A stretch of DNA of 64,000 nt, taken from the NCBI RefSeq assembly GCF_002902965.1, contig NZ_CP026108.1:62001-126000 (forward strand). The letters are read 5' to 3'. Position 1 is the stretch's first letter. Each line of letters begins with the position of its first letter. A model generated the notes under the pieces. It was not told the origin of the DNA, searched no databases, and saw only the letters and a program-made list of their open reading frames with translations. Below are positions 8,886-17,740 of this stretch, one piece after another. Source of the DNA: Paraburkholderia hospita. GTDB taxonomy: Bacteria > Pseudomonadota > Gammaproteobacteria > Burkholderiales > Burkholderiaceae. A program made the translations under genes and the position numbers.

Positions 8886-10225
8886 CGCTGCACGCCCCTT
8901 TGACGAGCGATGCGCTAATCGCACAGCACGAACGACGCGTCGACCTGATTGCCCAATGTGCGAACGAAGTCAGCAAGGCTGATTTCGAGCGCAGATGGAT
9001 GAGTGTGCTGCGGTCATGTGCTGGCTGGTTCTCGTCGCTGCCGCTGCGGCCAGACCTGTATCGCGAGCCTGGCGGCGCATTCCGTTGCACAGTGGAAACC
9101 GCCTTCTACGCGATGCGGCTCGCTGGTGGACAGAAATTCGGTACCAGCCTGCCATCGGAAAAGCGCCGCCGCGTCGAGCCGCAATATAACTACGCGGTGT
9201 TTCTGGCCGCAGTCTGTTCCCGGCTTGACGAACCGTACCGGCATTTCGTGATCGAGCGTGACACGGACCAGCAAGCGTGGAATCCTTCGGTGCACGGTGC
9301 GGCCGGGGCATGGCTGGCAGGTTCCGAATATCGTGTCTCACGCCGGGAGCAACCGTTGCCTGTCGAGCGTATGCGTACGGGGATGCTGGCGCAGATTCTC
9401 GTTGGCTCCGATCTGCTGTCCGGACTCGATGGTGAGGTGCTGTCGGACCTGTTCGGCGCGATCAATCCGAACATGCAGCCGTTGGGGGCCGAGTCGGTGC
9501 TGCATAAGGTCGTCCGCCAGGGTGTGAGCACTGCCGACGAATTCGACCGCAAGGCGCAACGCGCCGTATTCGCGCCAGTGCAGTTCGGTGTGCCATCAGC
9601 CGTGCACGTCGCCGCCGAGCTGGAGCCTGTGATTGCGCCGGCGCCTGCCACGCAGCAGGCGGCCGCACCTTCGGCGCCACCCGCAGCTGCGCCGGTTGAC
9701 CTGGCCGCAGCCGTGCCGGTTGTCCCGCCGGTCGACGCCGCTGCAGCGCCGGAAAACGCATCAATGCCGCAGTCGCAGCCGTCGGCAGTCTCAGCGGCAG
9801 ATGGGAAGCCTTCGCCGCAGACGCTGCGCGAGGCGTTGGGCATTCCGCCCGCGACAGAGGTCCCCGCGGCCACACCCGCGCCTGCGGCCGTCGACCCGAG
9901 CGCCATGAAGGCGCCGGCGCAGCCGACCGGCGCCCGTCGCGACTCGGCGCCGCCGGCGGCCTTCGATGAAGTGCTCAAGGGCGTGCCGAATCTCGTGCGC
10001 GAGCTGTTCCAGGCGCTGCGCGAGGATGTCGCGGCAGGGAAGGCAGCGGTGCAGTGGAATGACAAGGGTCTCGTGCTCCCGAAGCGCCTTGTCGGCGGGT
10101 ACGGCGTCAGCAGTAGCACGCTCGTTGAACATATGCGCAAGCGCAGCCTGATGGTCGCCGATGAAGCGACCCAGATCACGCTCACGCCGCGTGCTGGCCA
10201 ACTCATTCTCGACAGACCCGCATGA
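8882..10225 (+). CDS. TraI_2-like (MobH relaxase-related) protein, catalytic residues apparently lost
   Basis: The 447-aa product starts at ATG 8882 in the ATGA overlap; a much longer upstream frame is a shadow of virB6. Residues about 55-90 (PLRPDLYREPGGAFRCTVETAFYAMRLA, read here in two halves) follow the TraI_2 pattern in which MobH relaxases have a 'PGGLL-HSLEVA' block. Here the His is replaced. The expected 'LLHDLGK' HD motif is AAVCSRLDEP. A Pro/Ala-rich linker (about residues 245-355) leads to a C-terminal TraI_2_C-like domain (WNDKGLVLPKRLVGGYGV...). It is probably a structural or recruiting protein rather than an active relaxase. It is coupled to the TraD gene. Confidence 0.6.
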   Translation: MTLHAPLTSDALIAQHERRVDLIAQCANEVSKADFERRWMSVLRSCAGWFSSLPLRPDLYREPGGAFRCTVETAFYAMRLAGGQKFGTSLPSEKRRRVEPQYNYAVFLAAVCSRLDEPYRHFVIERDTDQQAWNPSVHGAAGAWLAGSEYRVSRREQPLPVERMRTGMLAQILVGSDLLSGLDGEVLSDLFGAINPNMQPLGAESVLHKVVRQGVSTADEFDRKAQRAVFAPVQFGVPSAVHVAAELEPVIAPAPATQQAAAPSAPPAAAPVDLAAAVPVVPPVDAAAAPENASMPQSQPSAVSAADGKPSPQTLREALGIPPATEVPAATPAPAAVDPSAMKAPAQPTGARRDSAPPAAFDEVLKGVPNLVRELFQALREDVAAGKAAVQWNDKGLVLPKRLVGGYGVSSSTLVEHMRKRSLMVADEATQITLTPRAGQLILDRPA

Positions 10226-12096
10226 TCACCCCTTACATCAATCATTTCAGGCCGATTTACGAGTTTCGCGCGGCCGTGTTCTGGCTCGCGGCGCTCGTCA
10301 TGCTGCCCCTGTCGGGAATGCCCTTCGCGTGGATCTTCGCACTGGTCGCGCTGGCGTTTCTCACGATGCGTTCGTGGCAGATCTGGCGCGCGCTGAAATT
10401 CCGTATGGCCATTTCGACGAAGTGGCTGACGACCCTGCAGATCCCCAAGCTGCTGCAGATCCAGAAGCGGATGAAGGAGGAGGCGAACTCGATGTACCTT
10501 GGCATCGGGTTCGAATGGACGCAGAAGCACTGCCAGATAGCCCACGACATCCTGCGCATGCCGACCACCGATATTCCGGGGCTGCCGAAATGGCTGAACA
10601 AGACGAAAACCGGCCGCAAGATCGAGGAGGCAATTGAAGGCCTGTTCGCGCCGAAGGACAGTGTCCGCGATCGCATGCCGCAGGGTGCGTCGTGGATACA
10701 CGGGCTTGAGCCGAAGAAAGCGCTGGTGCCATTTCACTACAAGTCGATGGGCGGTCACACTGCCGTTGGTGGCACGACGGGCTCGGGCAAGACCCGCACC
10801 TATGAGGTGATCTCGACCCAGGTTATTCACCTTGGCGACGTGCTAATCAACGTCGACCCGAAGAATGACAAGGACTGGAAGCTGCGTGCGGAAAAGGAAG
10901 CCGCGCGAACCGGCCGAAAATTCCTGTATTTCAACCAGGCCAAGCCGTCCGAGTCCGTCCGGCTCGAACCACTCGACAGCTGGTCGCAGCCGTCCGAAAT
11001 TCCCAGCCGTATCGCGCAGTTGATGGAGGAGGGTCCCTTCCGTGACTTCGCCTACCTGTTCATCAGCCGCTCGGTAAACGGTGAGCTATACATCGGTGAC
11101 AAGCCGAATCTCCGCTCTATCCTGAAGTATGCACAGGGCGGTATCGCACCGCTGCTGGAAAAGGCGCTCCGGCGCTTCTTCGCAGAAAAAGGGCTGACAG
11201 ACTGGGAGCACCAGGTCGCGACGGAAACCACGCGACAGGGGCAGCGTAACAATGCCGTCTCGCTCGTAGACGGAATGATCGGGCTATACAACGCCCGGTT
11301 CGCCTCCCAGGAGCAGGGTCATGAAGCGATCGACGGCCTGATCGCCACGCACACGCACGACCGCGAGCACTACATGCGCATCATCGCGTCGGCGCTGCCG
11401 TTGCTCCAGATGCTGGCGACGGGCGAAACCGGCCTCATGCTCGCGCCGAAGGTCGACGACTTCGAGGACGAGCGCGAGGTGTGGACCATCGAGAAAGTGA
11501 TCCGCCAGAAAGCGATCCTGCATATCGGTCTGGATTCGCTCTCGAACAGCATCGTGGCAAAGGCCATCGCGTCGATGCTGCTGGCTGACGTCTCTGCCGT
11601 CTGCGGCTCGATCTACAACTTCTACGAGACGCCGCCCGACGTGGTCCTGATCATTGACGAGGTGGCCGAAGCCATCAACGAACAGGTGATCCAGATCCTC
11701 AACAAGGGACGCGGGGCAGGCTTCAAGGCGTTTGTCGCCTTCCAGACGCGTGCCGACCTCGAAGCGAAACTCGGAAACGCCGCAAAAATGCTGCAGGTTT
11801 TGGGGAACCTGAACAACCAGATCATCCTTAGACTCGAAGACACTGATACGGCACAGTGGTTCTCCGACAAGGTCGGAGAGACGGCGATTCGCAACATCAC
11901 GATCACTGGCAGTACCAGTACCGGGACGGAAGCGCACCTCGGCGAATTTACCGGTGGTGTGTCGCGTTCACTTCAACTGGAGAAAGCCCCGCTGATTCCA
12001 ACCCGCCTGATTCACAGCCTGCCCAACCTGCAGTATTTCATGCGCATTTCGGGCGCTGCCGTGTACCAGGGCCGCATTCCAATCCTTCAAGGCTGA
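10222..12096 (+). CDS. traD: TraD/VirD4-type coupling ATPase
   Basis: The 624-aa type IV coupling protein begins at ATG 10222, overlapping the upstream stop. Two N-terminal membrane helices (about residues 12-50) are followed by an AAA+ motor. Walker A GGTTGSGKT is at about 183-191. A Walker B-like motif VVLIIDEVAE is at about 474-483, followed by NKGRGAGFKAFVAFQT. It connects the relaxosome to the VirB channel. Neighbours (TraI_2-like gene before, DUF4400 gene after) match the SXT/IncA/C traI-traD arrangement. Confidence 0.9.
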   Translation: MITPYINHFRPIYEFRAAVFWLAALVMLPLSGMPFAWIFALVALAFLTMRSWQIWRALKFRMAISTKWLTTLQIPKLLQIQKRMKEEANSMYLGIGFEWTQKHCQIAHDILRMPTTDIPGLPKWLNKTKTGRKIEEAIEGLFAPKDSVRDRMPQGASWIHGLEPKKALVPFHYKSMGGHTAVGGTTGSGKTRTYEVISTQVIHLGDVLINVDPKNDKDWKLRAEKEAARTGRKFLYFNQAKPSESVRLEPLDSWSQPSEIPSRIAQLMEEGPFRDFAYLFISRSVNGELYIGDKPNLRSILKYAQGGIAPLLEKALRRFFAEKGLTDWEHQVATETTRQGQRNNAVSLVDGMIGLYNARFASQEQGHEAIDGLIATHTHDREHYMRIIASALPLLQMLATGETGLMLAPKVDDFEDEREVWTIEKVIRQKAILHIGLDSLSNSIVAKAIASMLLADVSAVCGSIYNFYETPPDVVLIIDEVAEAINEQVIQILNKGRGAGFKAFVAFQTRADLEAKLGNAAKMLQVLGNLNNQIILRLEDTDTAQWFSDKVGETAIRNITITGSTSTGTEAHLGEFTGGVSRSLQLEKAPLIPTRLIHSLPNLQYFMRISGAAVYQGRIPILQG

Positions 12097-12106
12097 AAAC
12101 CTACGC

Positions 12107-12625
12107 ATGTCTGCCGTATTCAAAAAAATCATTCGCGAACACAAACTGTCGTCCCGCCTGATCCCTGTCTTCACGCTGGCGCCGGAACTGGAGCTCGCCT
12201 GCGCACGCGTGGCCGATTTCATCGGGGAGAAGTTCATGGGCGAGTCGGAGCCGCTCATCAAGGAGATGCTCGACACCGCGATCGCCGCGTACAAGCGCAC
12301 CCGCAAGACGGGCAATCCACACATCGCGTTCATGCAGGGGCTTTTCTGCCACGCGAACCTGCTGTACGCGAAGCGCTACGTCGCGCGCGATGGCGAGCGT
12401 TACTACGTCTGGCCGCCGATGCTCGAACCCGTGACGGAATTCGAGGCGCGGCACGAGGCGCGCGGCACAGAGATGGTCGAAGAGCGTTGCCCGGAAATCA
12501 TCACGCAGCGTTCAGCGGCTTTCCAGCTGGCAGCACGCGCGCTGACGGGCGAGAACTTCCGGCTTTACTTCGAGGACTACGATGTCGCTCACACCTATTC
12601 TGATTGCGAAGCTGTCGAGGGTTGA
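12107..12625 (+). CDS. Hypothetical conjugation-operon protein, 172 aa
   Basis: This is a soluble protein of mixed charge starting at ATG 12107, 10 bp after traD. It is rich in aromatic residues (YFED, YYVWPP), with no signal peptide or membrane helix. Its stop lies inside the next gene, which starts at 12582. The position after traD and before DUF4400 matches small uncharacterised tra-operon genes of SXT-like elements, but no family can be named. Confidence 0.7.
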   Translation: MSAVFKKIIREHKLSSRLIPVFTLAPELELACARVADFIGEKFMGESEPLIKEMLDTAIAAYKRTRKTGNPHIAFMQGLFCHANLLYAKRYVARDGERYYVWPPMLEPVTEFEARHEARGTEMVEERCPEIITQRSAAFQLAARALTGENFRLYFEDYDVAHTYSDCEAVEG

Positions 12626-12866
12626 TCTGGACGTCGCGCGCCGCGCGCTCGGCACGGCCAACTCGCAGGACAGGCTGGATGAGTCGCGCCCCGCCGAGTT
12701 CTCCCGCGGCGGTGGCGCGCGGGCATACGGGATGGCCCTTTTCATTTCGCGGCGTCCCGTCCACTTTTACGCTGGCATGTTTGGCCTGATCCTGTTTCCG
12801 CTGTACATGCTGTGGCAGTTCGTGCCCGAGCTGGTCCAGTGGGGGATGCAAGCGTATGGCCGGTAG
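12582..12866 (+). CDS. Small membrane protein, 94 aa
   Basis: The ATG at 12582 overlaps the end of the preceding gene by 44 bp. The product has a cytoplasmic N-terminal half of about 55 residues and one or two hydrophobic helices at about 57-85 (FYAGMFGLILFPLYMLW). It overlaps the DUF4400 gene by 11 bp. It is likely an accessory inner-membrane component of the transfer apparatus. Confidence 0.65.
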   Translation: MSLTPILIAKLSRVDLDVARRALGTANSQDRLDESRPAEFSRGGGARAYGMALFISRRPVHFYAGMFGLILFPLYMLWQFVPELVQWGMQAYGR

Positions 12867-13461
12867 CCGTTTCGCCTCCCACATCAAGTGGTGGTTCTTC
12901 CTTGTGCCGTTGCTGGCGCTCTTTGTCATGCCCGCGCTTCCCGACCGGTCGCTGTTTTCCGTGCCGCCGGAAGAAGCGGAGTCGGTCCAGAACGTCGTGG
13001 GCGTTGAGCGTGCCGATGACGTTGTGACTTTGACCAATGATCGGTTCCGCCGCTGGTTCGTTGATTCGGGGATCATCCGCGCGACGCTCGATGCATCCGG
13101 CTCGGGTGAAATCGGCGAGGCAGGCGTGTCGGAATTTGCGCATGGATGGGTCCACAACTTCTGGCTCGAGGTGTATCGCGTGATTTATCGTGCGAGCGTC
13201 ATGAAGTTGTGGGTGATCGGGACGCTTATCTTCTGCGCAGCGGCCTTCGTTGACGGTTCAGTGCGCCGCAAGATCAAGGCGTCAGCAGCCGGCTTCGCCA
13301 GTCCGCTTTCCTTCCACCTCGCCGGGCACGGCATCCTCCTCGTTTTCGGGATGACGTTTGCCGTTCTCGCAGCGCCGTTCCCGGTGCTCGCGCAATACTG
13401 GATCGCAGTCGCCGCAGTGCTCGGTGCGCTGTTGTGGAAGGCAGCTTCCTCGTTCCAGTAA
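12856..13461 (+). CDS. DUF4400 integrating-element membrane protein
   Basis: The 201-aa product has a first membrane helix at about residues 12-28, a periplasmic-looking region, and three further helices after residue about 115. It matches the length and layout of DUF4400 proteins, found next to traD in SXT/R391-like and related elements. It is the last gene of the conjugation operon; a perfect 11-bp inverted repeat (13469-13504) follows the stop. Molecular role is unknown. Confidence 0.75.
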   Translation: MAGSRFASHIKWWFFLVPLLALFVMPALPDRSLFSVPPEEAESVQNVVGVERADDVVTLTNDRFRRWFVDSGIIRATLDASGSGEIGEAGVSEFAHGWVHNFWLEVYRVIYRASVMKLWVIGTLIFCAAAFVDGSVRRKIKASAAGFASPLSFHLAGHGILLVFGMTFAVLAAPFPVLAQYWIAVAAVLGALLWKAASSFQ

Positions 13462-13468
13462 CACTTTT

Positions 13469-13524
13469 CCCGGAAAGCTGCTGCAAACCATGTAGCTTTC
13501 CGGGTTAGGCACCTGAGCCGGCTC
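13469..13524 (+). repeat. 56-bp element, copy 2, upstream of the 13.78 kb operon
   Basis: This copy contains a perfect stem (CCCGGAAAGCT / AGCTTTCCGGG, 14-nt loop), then GTTAGGC and ACCTGAGCCGGCTC. It aligns base for base in length with 2713-2768. It follows the conjugation operon and precedes the helicase operon by about 255 bp. It could end the first transcript and control the second. Confidence 0.65.
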
Positions 13525-13530
13525 GGCTCC

Positions 13531-13764
13531 CTACCTCTCCGCGCTACCGCCGTCCGCGTTGCGCATTCCCAGCGATCCGCACGAACTCAGAATGCAGAGA
13601 GCGACCGTATCTGCGTCCGGTCCGCGCTCGTCAACCGTGAGCGCTAGCGTCTTCGCCGCAATCTCCCCAAAAGCGAATTGAAATCGACCATGTTTCGGAC
13701 GTCTCCCCGTCCGTAGCGTCGTAACAATAAGGTCGTACCACGCGCGTTTGGGCGCACTTTCCAC
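13531..13764 (-). CDS. Possible small protein, 77 aa, divergent from 13780
   Basis: An in-frame stretch on the minus strand reads like real protein (WYDLIVTTLRTGRRPKHGR, then FGEIAAKTLALTVDERG) and would start at a GTG at 13764. There is no clear ribosome site, and the frame continues open upstream as an antisense shadow of the next gene. If real, it would be expressed divergently from the 13780 operon. Low confidence. Confidence 0.3.
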   Translation of the reverse strand: MESAPKRAWYDLIVTTLRTGRRPKHGRFQFAFGEIAAKTLALTVDERGPDADTVALCILSSCGSLGMRNADGGSAER

Positions 13765-13779
13765 AGGACTGAATTCACT

Positions 13780-14667
13780 ATGACCACCATCACGGAAGAG
13801 ACGAACCTCGACGCTGCCAGCAATCCCGCGGCCGCACATGCCACCATGGCGGGCGCGCCGGAGCATGCCTCGGCCACTGCGGCTCACGCGACCGGCAACG
13901 ACGGCCCGGCAACGACCGACGGCGCTGACGGTGGCGAGATCGAACTCGAACTGCAGCAGATGGAAGACGCGGCGACAACCCTTCAGAAGGAAGGGATGAT
14001 CAGCGAGACGGAGGCTGAGGAAAAGCGCGAGCAGGTCGCGCGCACGCGCAAGATGTTCCGCGATCTGTCGCCGGCGGAACGCGCGGCTATCGTGAAGCGC
14101 CGCCGTGAGATCGGCCGCGAACTGATGGATCGACAGCTGTCGGGCGCAGCCGTGGTCCAGGCCGCCGTTCGCCTGAATCACACGCGTCTGAAGCCGCTGT
14201 TTGAACAATGGTGGCCGTACCTGAACCGTATGAGCATCAACCTGCAGCGCTTCGGCCGGTCGACCTTCGGCGCGGAAGATCAGGGCGTGGTCACGGCGTT
14301 CTTTGAAAAGCAGGTCGGCGACCTGGAAGCCTACGTCGACGAACAACTGAGCGTCGCGCAGGGTTTCCGCGAAAAGACCGAAGCCCGCCTGAAGGAACAG
14401 GGCGATATCGTGTTTGCGCCGAGCGTCACCAAGCCGTCGCTGGAGATCGGTGTTGAAGCCTACTCGCGGTTCTCGATGCGCCTGCTGTCCCTGCTGATGA
14501 AGTTCGACAAGGTGATGGATCATTTCGATTTTCTCGTCTGGAACGGCGTGCGCGACCAGTCCGACGTCGACGAGGAAACGACGCGCTTCCTGCGCAAGTT
14601 CCATCCGATCGGCGTGCGCGGCTACATGACGCACCTGCGCCTGATGACCACGGTGCGCGGCCGCTAA
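13780..14667 (+). CDS. Hypothetical element protein, 295 aa, helical
   Basis: An Ala/Thr/Gly-rich disordered N-terminus (about 50 residues) is followed by a highly charged helical body (EAEEKREQVARTRKMFRDLS) and an aromatic-containing C-terminal domain. There are no membrane segments. It starts an operon with the UvrD-like helicase 13 bp downstream. Strong charge alternation suggests a coiled-coil or scaffold protein. The family was not recognised. Confidence 0.7.
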   Translation: MTTITEETNLDAASNPAAAHATMAGAPEHASATAAHATGNDGPATTDGADGGEIELELQQMEDAATTLQKEGMISETEAEEKREQVARTRKMFRDLSPAERAAIVKRRREIGRELMDRQLSGAAVVQAAVRLNHTRLKPLFEQWWPYLNRMSINLQRFGRSTFGAEDQGVVTAFFEKQVGDLEAYVDEQLSVAQGFREKTEARLKEQGDIVFAPSVTKPSLEIGVEAYSRFSMRLLSLLMKFDKVMDHFDFLVWNGVRDQSDVDEETTRFLRKFHPIGVRGYMTHLRLMTTVRGR

Positions 14668-14680
14668 CAGGACTGCCACC

Positions 14681-16372
14681 ATGCTCGACGGGCTCAACCC
14701 GCAGCAGCGCGAGGTCGCGGAACTGCGCCAGCACTGTGTTGCGATCGCGTGCCCTGGCGCTGGCAAGACGAAGACCATCGCGGCGAAAGCAGCGCTTCTG
14801 CTCGCGGACCCCGCCGCGATCGTCGGCGCTGTCACCTTCAGCAAGGACGCAGCAGTCGAGCTGCGCGACCGCATCCTGGCGCTTGCTGGTGACGGCGCCA
14901 GAAAGCGCCTTATCGCGGGCACGTTTCACTCGCTCGCGTTCAAGCAACTGGGCAAGCGCGACATCGCGACGGACGGCGACCGCATGGGGCTCATTGCGCG
15001 TGTCATCGCGGAGCTGGGTCTCGCGTGGAAGCCCGAAGAGGTCGTACCCACCATCGAGCGGATCAAGACCAATTTCGGCCGGGTACAGGCGGGCACCGAA
15101 GACGCGCAGATCTATGCCGCCTATCAGGCCGCGCTTGAGCGCAATGGCAAGATCGATTTTCAGGACATGCTGCGCCTGGCCGTCGCGGGAATGGAGGCGG
15201 GCGACATCGCGCCGTACCGCTTCACCGATCTGCTCGTTGACGAATTCCAGGATACGGACCCGCTGCAATACCGCTGGGTTGAATTGCACGCAAAGGCCAA
15301 TGCAAGGGTGACTGTGGTTGGCGATGACGACCAGAGCATCTACGGATTCCGCGCGGCACTTGGTTATCGTGGCATGGAAGATTTCGCGTCCACCTTCAAC
15401 GCCCAGAAGGTGGTGCTCGGTAGCAACTATCGCTGCCACGGCGAGATTCTCTCAGCGGCGGACCGCGTGATCCGGAACAACACCGACCGGATCGCGAAGC
15501 TTCTGCATGCCGAGCGTGGTCCGGGTGGCTCAGTTGCAACAAAGCGGTCCGACGACGAATATGCGGACGCTGTTGCGGCCGTCGAGACGTTGCATCCGCT
15601 GCTGAAAGCGGGCAAGTCGTGTGCAATCCTGGCTCGCACGAACCGGATTCTGGACCCGATCGAGGCCGTCTGCCGCTCGCACGGTATTCCATACTTCCGT
15701 GCGTCCGGCAGTTCCGTGCTCAATCGCCCGGAGGGCGCACTCATGTGCAACCTGCTCGGTATCGCGGAAGGGCGCAAGCAGAACGGGCTGGATGCGGTTT
15801 TCGGCTACATGGGCGTAAGCACGCCACTTCTTGCCGTGCTGCACCGTGACATGGGGGCAGAGCTCGTTCAACGTCTCAAGAAGGATCTCGTCGCGCTTGG
15901 TCTGCCCGAAGACACCGCGACGGTCTATCGCAGCTTCATGAAGCGCCTCTCCGAATGGCAGGCGATGTGCGAACGGAGTTTCTACTCGCTCGTGCTCGAC
16001 GGCGTGCATGAGTTGATGATGACGTACGCGAAGAAAGACCAGTCCATCCGCGCGATCCAGGGAACCTACGACGTGATATCGCGGCTTTCTGGCACCTTCG
16101 CTGAGCGGATCGAATACCTCCGTCGCGACAACAACAAGCCAACCAGGGATGCGCTCGTCTTGACAACGATGCACAGTTCGAAAGGGCTGGAATGGGACCA
16201 CGTGTGGATCTCGCGGGCGGAAGAGGGCGTCGTGCCGGACGAAAAGAGCACCGAGTCTGAAGAGCGCCGGCTTTTCTATGTTGCGATGACCCGTGCGCGC
16301 GACGGCCTGACCATCGCGACCATCAAAAAGAATCCCGTTTCCCGGTTCCTGATCGAATCGTCTATCCAGTAA
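14681..16372 (+). CDS. UvrD/Rep-type superfamily 1 DNA helicase
   Basis: The 563-aa ATP-dependent 3'-5' helicase has motif I CPGAGKTKT near residues 24-32, motif II LLVDEFQDTDP, motif III VVGDDDQSIYGFR, and late motifs TTMHSSKGLEWDHV and RRLFYVAMTRARD. It is shorter than UvrD (about 720 aa), lacking much of the 1B/2B inserts. It probably acts in repair or replication of the element. The start ATG 14681 follows CAGGACTGCCACC. It is co-transcribed with its neighbours. Confidence 0.93.
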   Translation: MLDGLNPQQREVAELRQHCVAIACPGAGKTKTIAAKAALLLADPAAIVGAVTFSKDAAVELRDRILALAGDGARKRLIAGTFHSLAFKQLGKRDIATDGDRMGLIARVIAELGLAWKPEEVVPTIERIKTNFGRVQAGTEDAQIYAAYQAALERNGKIDFQDMLRLAVAGMEAGDIAPYRFTDLLVDEFQDTDPLQYRWVELHAKANARVTVVGDDDQSIYGFRAALGYRGMEDFASTFNAQKVVLGSNYRCHGEILSAADRVIRNNTDRIAKLLHAERGPGGSVATKRSDDEYADAVAAVETLHPLLKAGKSCAILARTNRILDPIEAVCRSHGIPYFRASGSSVLNRPEGALMCNLLGIAEGRKQNGLDAVFGYMGVSTPLLAVLHRDMGAELVQRLKKDLVALGLPEDTATVYRSFMKRLSEWQAMCERSFYSLVLDGVHELMMTYAKKDQSIRAIQGTYDVISRLSGTFAERIEYLRRDNNKPTRDALVLTTMHSSKGLEWDHVWISRAEEGVVPDEKSTESEERRLFYVAMTRARDGLTIATIKKNPVSRFLIESSIQ

Positions 16373-16399
16373 CTGCTGATTCGTTTCCTCGGAGTGATC

Positions 16400-17119
16400 A
16401 TGCTCGACCGCGTGTTTCGCAGATTCGGCTACGTGCCGATCTCGACGGTAAGCCTTGTGCCGCATAGCGAGGCGCTCCCTTTGCGTGAACCCTTGCATCG
16501 CCTGCACGCGCACGGGTTCGACAGGTCGAGTGCCAGTGCGGACGCGTTATGCGCATGGCACGTAGACGGTGAGGGATTTCACTTTGCCATCGGTCGGGAT
16601 GACTGGGCACCACTCGTGGCCGCCGGCTTCTGCCTTACCGACAACGACGAGTGCCGGGCGTGGCTGGACGAGGCGTTACGCACGCGCGCATGGATTGCAC
16701 ACGACATGCTCGCGTCGTGGCATGACGCAAACCGGAATGTGATGCGGGGCTTCGGAACCCGGCTGGACGAGCGCAGCGCGCAACAGCAGGCGCTATCGGT
16801 CGCGGGCTCGGAGCACGAGATTGCGCCGCTCGTCAAAGCGAATGAAATGGCGGAACTCTTCGCGCTCACGTGGAAGCGATACTATCTGTCCTCTCCATTC
16901 CAGCGGCTCGGCAACTCGGCTGCGTTCAACAGGCTCGCCCTACATCACACACTCCGGCTCGCGGCTCAAACGAACGAACACGCGCTTGAGCGGGTGCTCG
17001 AATGGTTGGCGTTGTGGCTAGAAGCCCGAGGCCTGACGGTCGACCGGAGAGAGCAGCTTGTGTATATGCCGGGCTATCAGGCGCTCTATTTTCGCAGCGA
17101 CGCAGAACAGTGGCCCTGA
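16400..17119 (+). CDS. Hypothetical protein, 239 aa
   Basis: The ATG at 16400 is preceded by CGGAGTGATC; a GTG two codons earlier is an alternative. The product is soluble, Ala/Leu/Arg-rich and mostly helical, without signal peptide or recognised motif. It is the last gene of the helicase operon, and a strong hairpin terminator follows. Function unknown. Confidence 0.65.
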   Translation: MLDRVFRRFGYVPISTVSLVPHSEALPLREPLHRLHAHGFDRSSASADALCAWHVDGEGFHFAIGRDDWAPLVAAGFCLTDNDECRAWLDEALRTRAWIAHDMLASWHDANRNVMRGFGTRLDERSAQQQALSVAGSEHEIAPLVKANEMAELFALTWKRYYLSSPFQRLGNSAAFNRLALHHTLRLAAQTNEHALERVLEWLALWLEARGLTVDRREQLVYMPGYQALYFRSDAEQWP

Positions 17120-17143
17120 TCCGTCGGCAACCGAACGAAAAAG

Positions 17144-17166
17144 GGGCGCCCGAGGGCGCCCTTTGC
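17144..17166. terminator. Bidirectional hairpin terminator between convergent genes
   Basis: GGGGCGCC / GGCGCCC stem with a 4-nt loop, preceded by A-run (GAAAAA) and followed by TTT. It can serve both converging transcripts (17119 and 17185). Confidence 0.75.
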
Positions 17167-17184
17167 ATTTGCTACGCGTGATGG

Positions 17185-17703
17185 TCAGAGATCCGCGTTG
17201 TGCAGCTTGAGCGCGAGACGATAGTGAGGGTCACCGAGCGGCACATCGATGCTTTGGCCGTCTGCAATGTCGACAATAACCTTGTTGACCTTCAGCCCCT
17301 TCGTGCTGACGGTTTCGGATCGGCAGTCGGCAGGACCGTCTTCGTGCTTGCCCACGAACTCGGTGTCCTGAACGCTGACGGACAGTTTCGCCCGGGTTCC
17401 GTCGACCACGACGGGATCGATAAACATCGCGAGCCCGACAAAGACGCTATCGCTCGCGAGGCTGGTTGCGTTGCCGACTTTGGTGCACTTGCCATAGCCG
17501 ATCTCGGTGCCGCTGCGCATCGCGTAGGGAGCTTTTCCGACAATTTCATCCTTGATGATCGAGGTGCCCGTCGCGATCTGATGACCGTCCTTGTACAGAG
17601 CGACGTCGAGTTGTTGCTGCAGCGACGTTACTTCGGCGTGCGCACAGGTGATTGACGCGCCAGTGATGATGACCGGGACGAGAGCTTTGATAATGCGGTT
17701 CAT
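17185..17703 (-). CDS. Secreted hypothetical protein, 172 aa
   Basis: An N-terminal signal peptide (MNRIIKALVPVIITGASITC, cleavage near AHA-E) leads to a beta-rich periplasmic domain with two conserved-looking Cys residues (one near 'YGKC', one near 'ADCRS') that could form a disulfide. It is the last gene of a leftward operon after the bactofilin gene. The N-terminal anchor followed by a beta domain suggests an outer-surface or periplasmic accessory protein. No family assigned. Confidence 0.65.
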   Translation of the reverse strand: MNRIIKALVPVIITGASITCAHAEVTSLQQQLDVALYKDGHQIATGTSIIKDEIVGKAPYAMRSGTEIGYGKCTKVGNATSLASDSVFVGLAMFIDPVVVDGTRAKLSVSVQDTEFVGKHEDGPADCRSETVSTKGLKVNKVIVDIADGQSIDVPLGDPHYRLALKLHNADL

Positions 17704-17740
17704 GAGACTCCTGAGCGTGGTGGATTTTGGTGTCGATGGG

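Noticed and set aside
9190..10830. 546-aa minus-strand frame across the TraI-like and traD genes
   Set aside because: Shadow of the real plus-strand genes, with Ser/Thr/Ala-biased nonsense composition.
13531..14922. 463-aa minus-strand frame over the 13780 gene
   Set aside because: Shadow over the coding part; only its last about 77 residues might be real, listed separately at low confidence.
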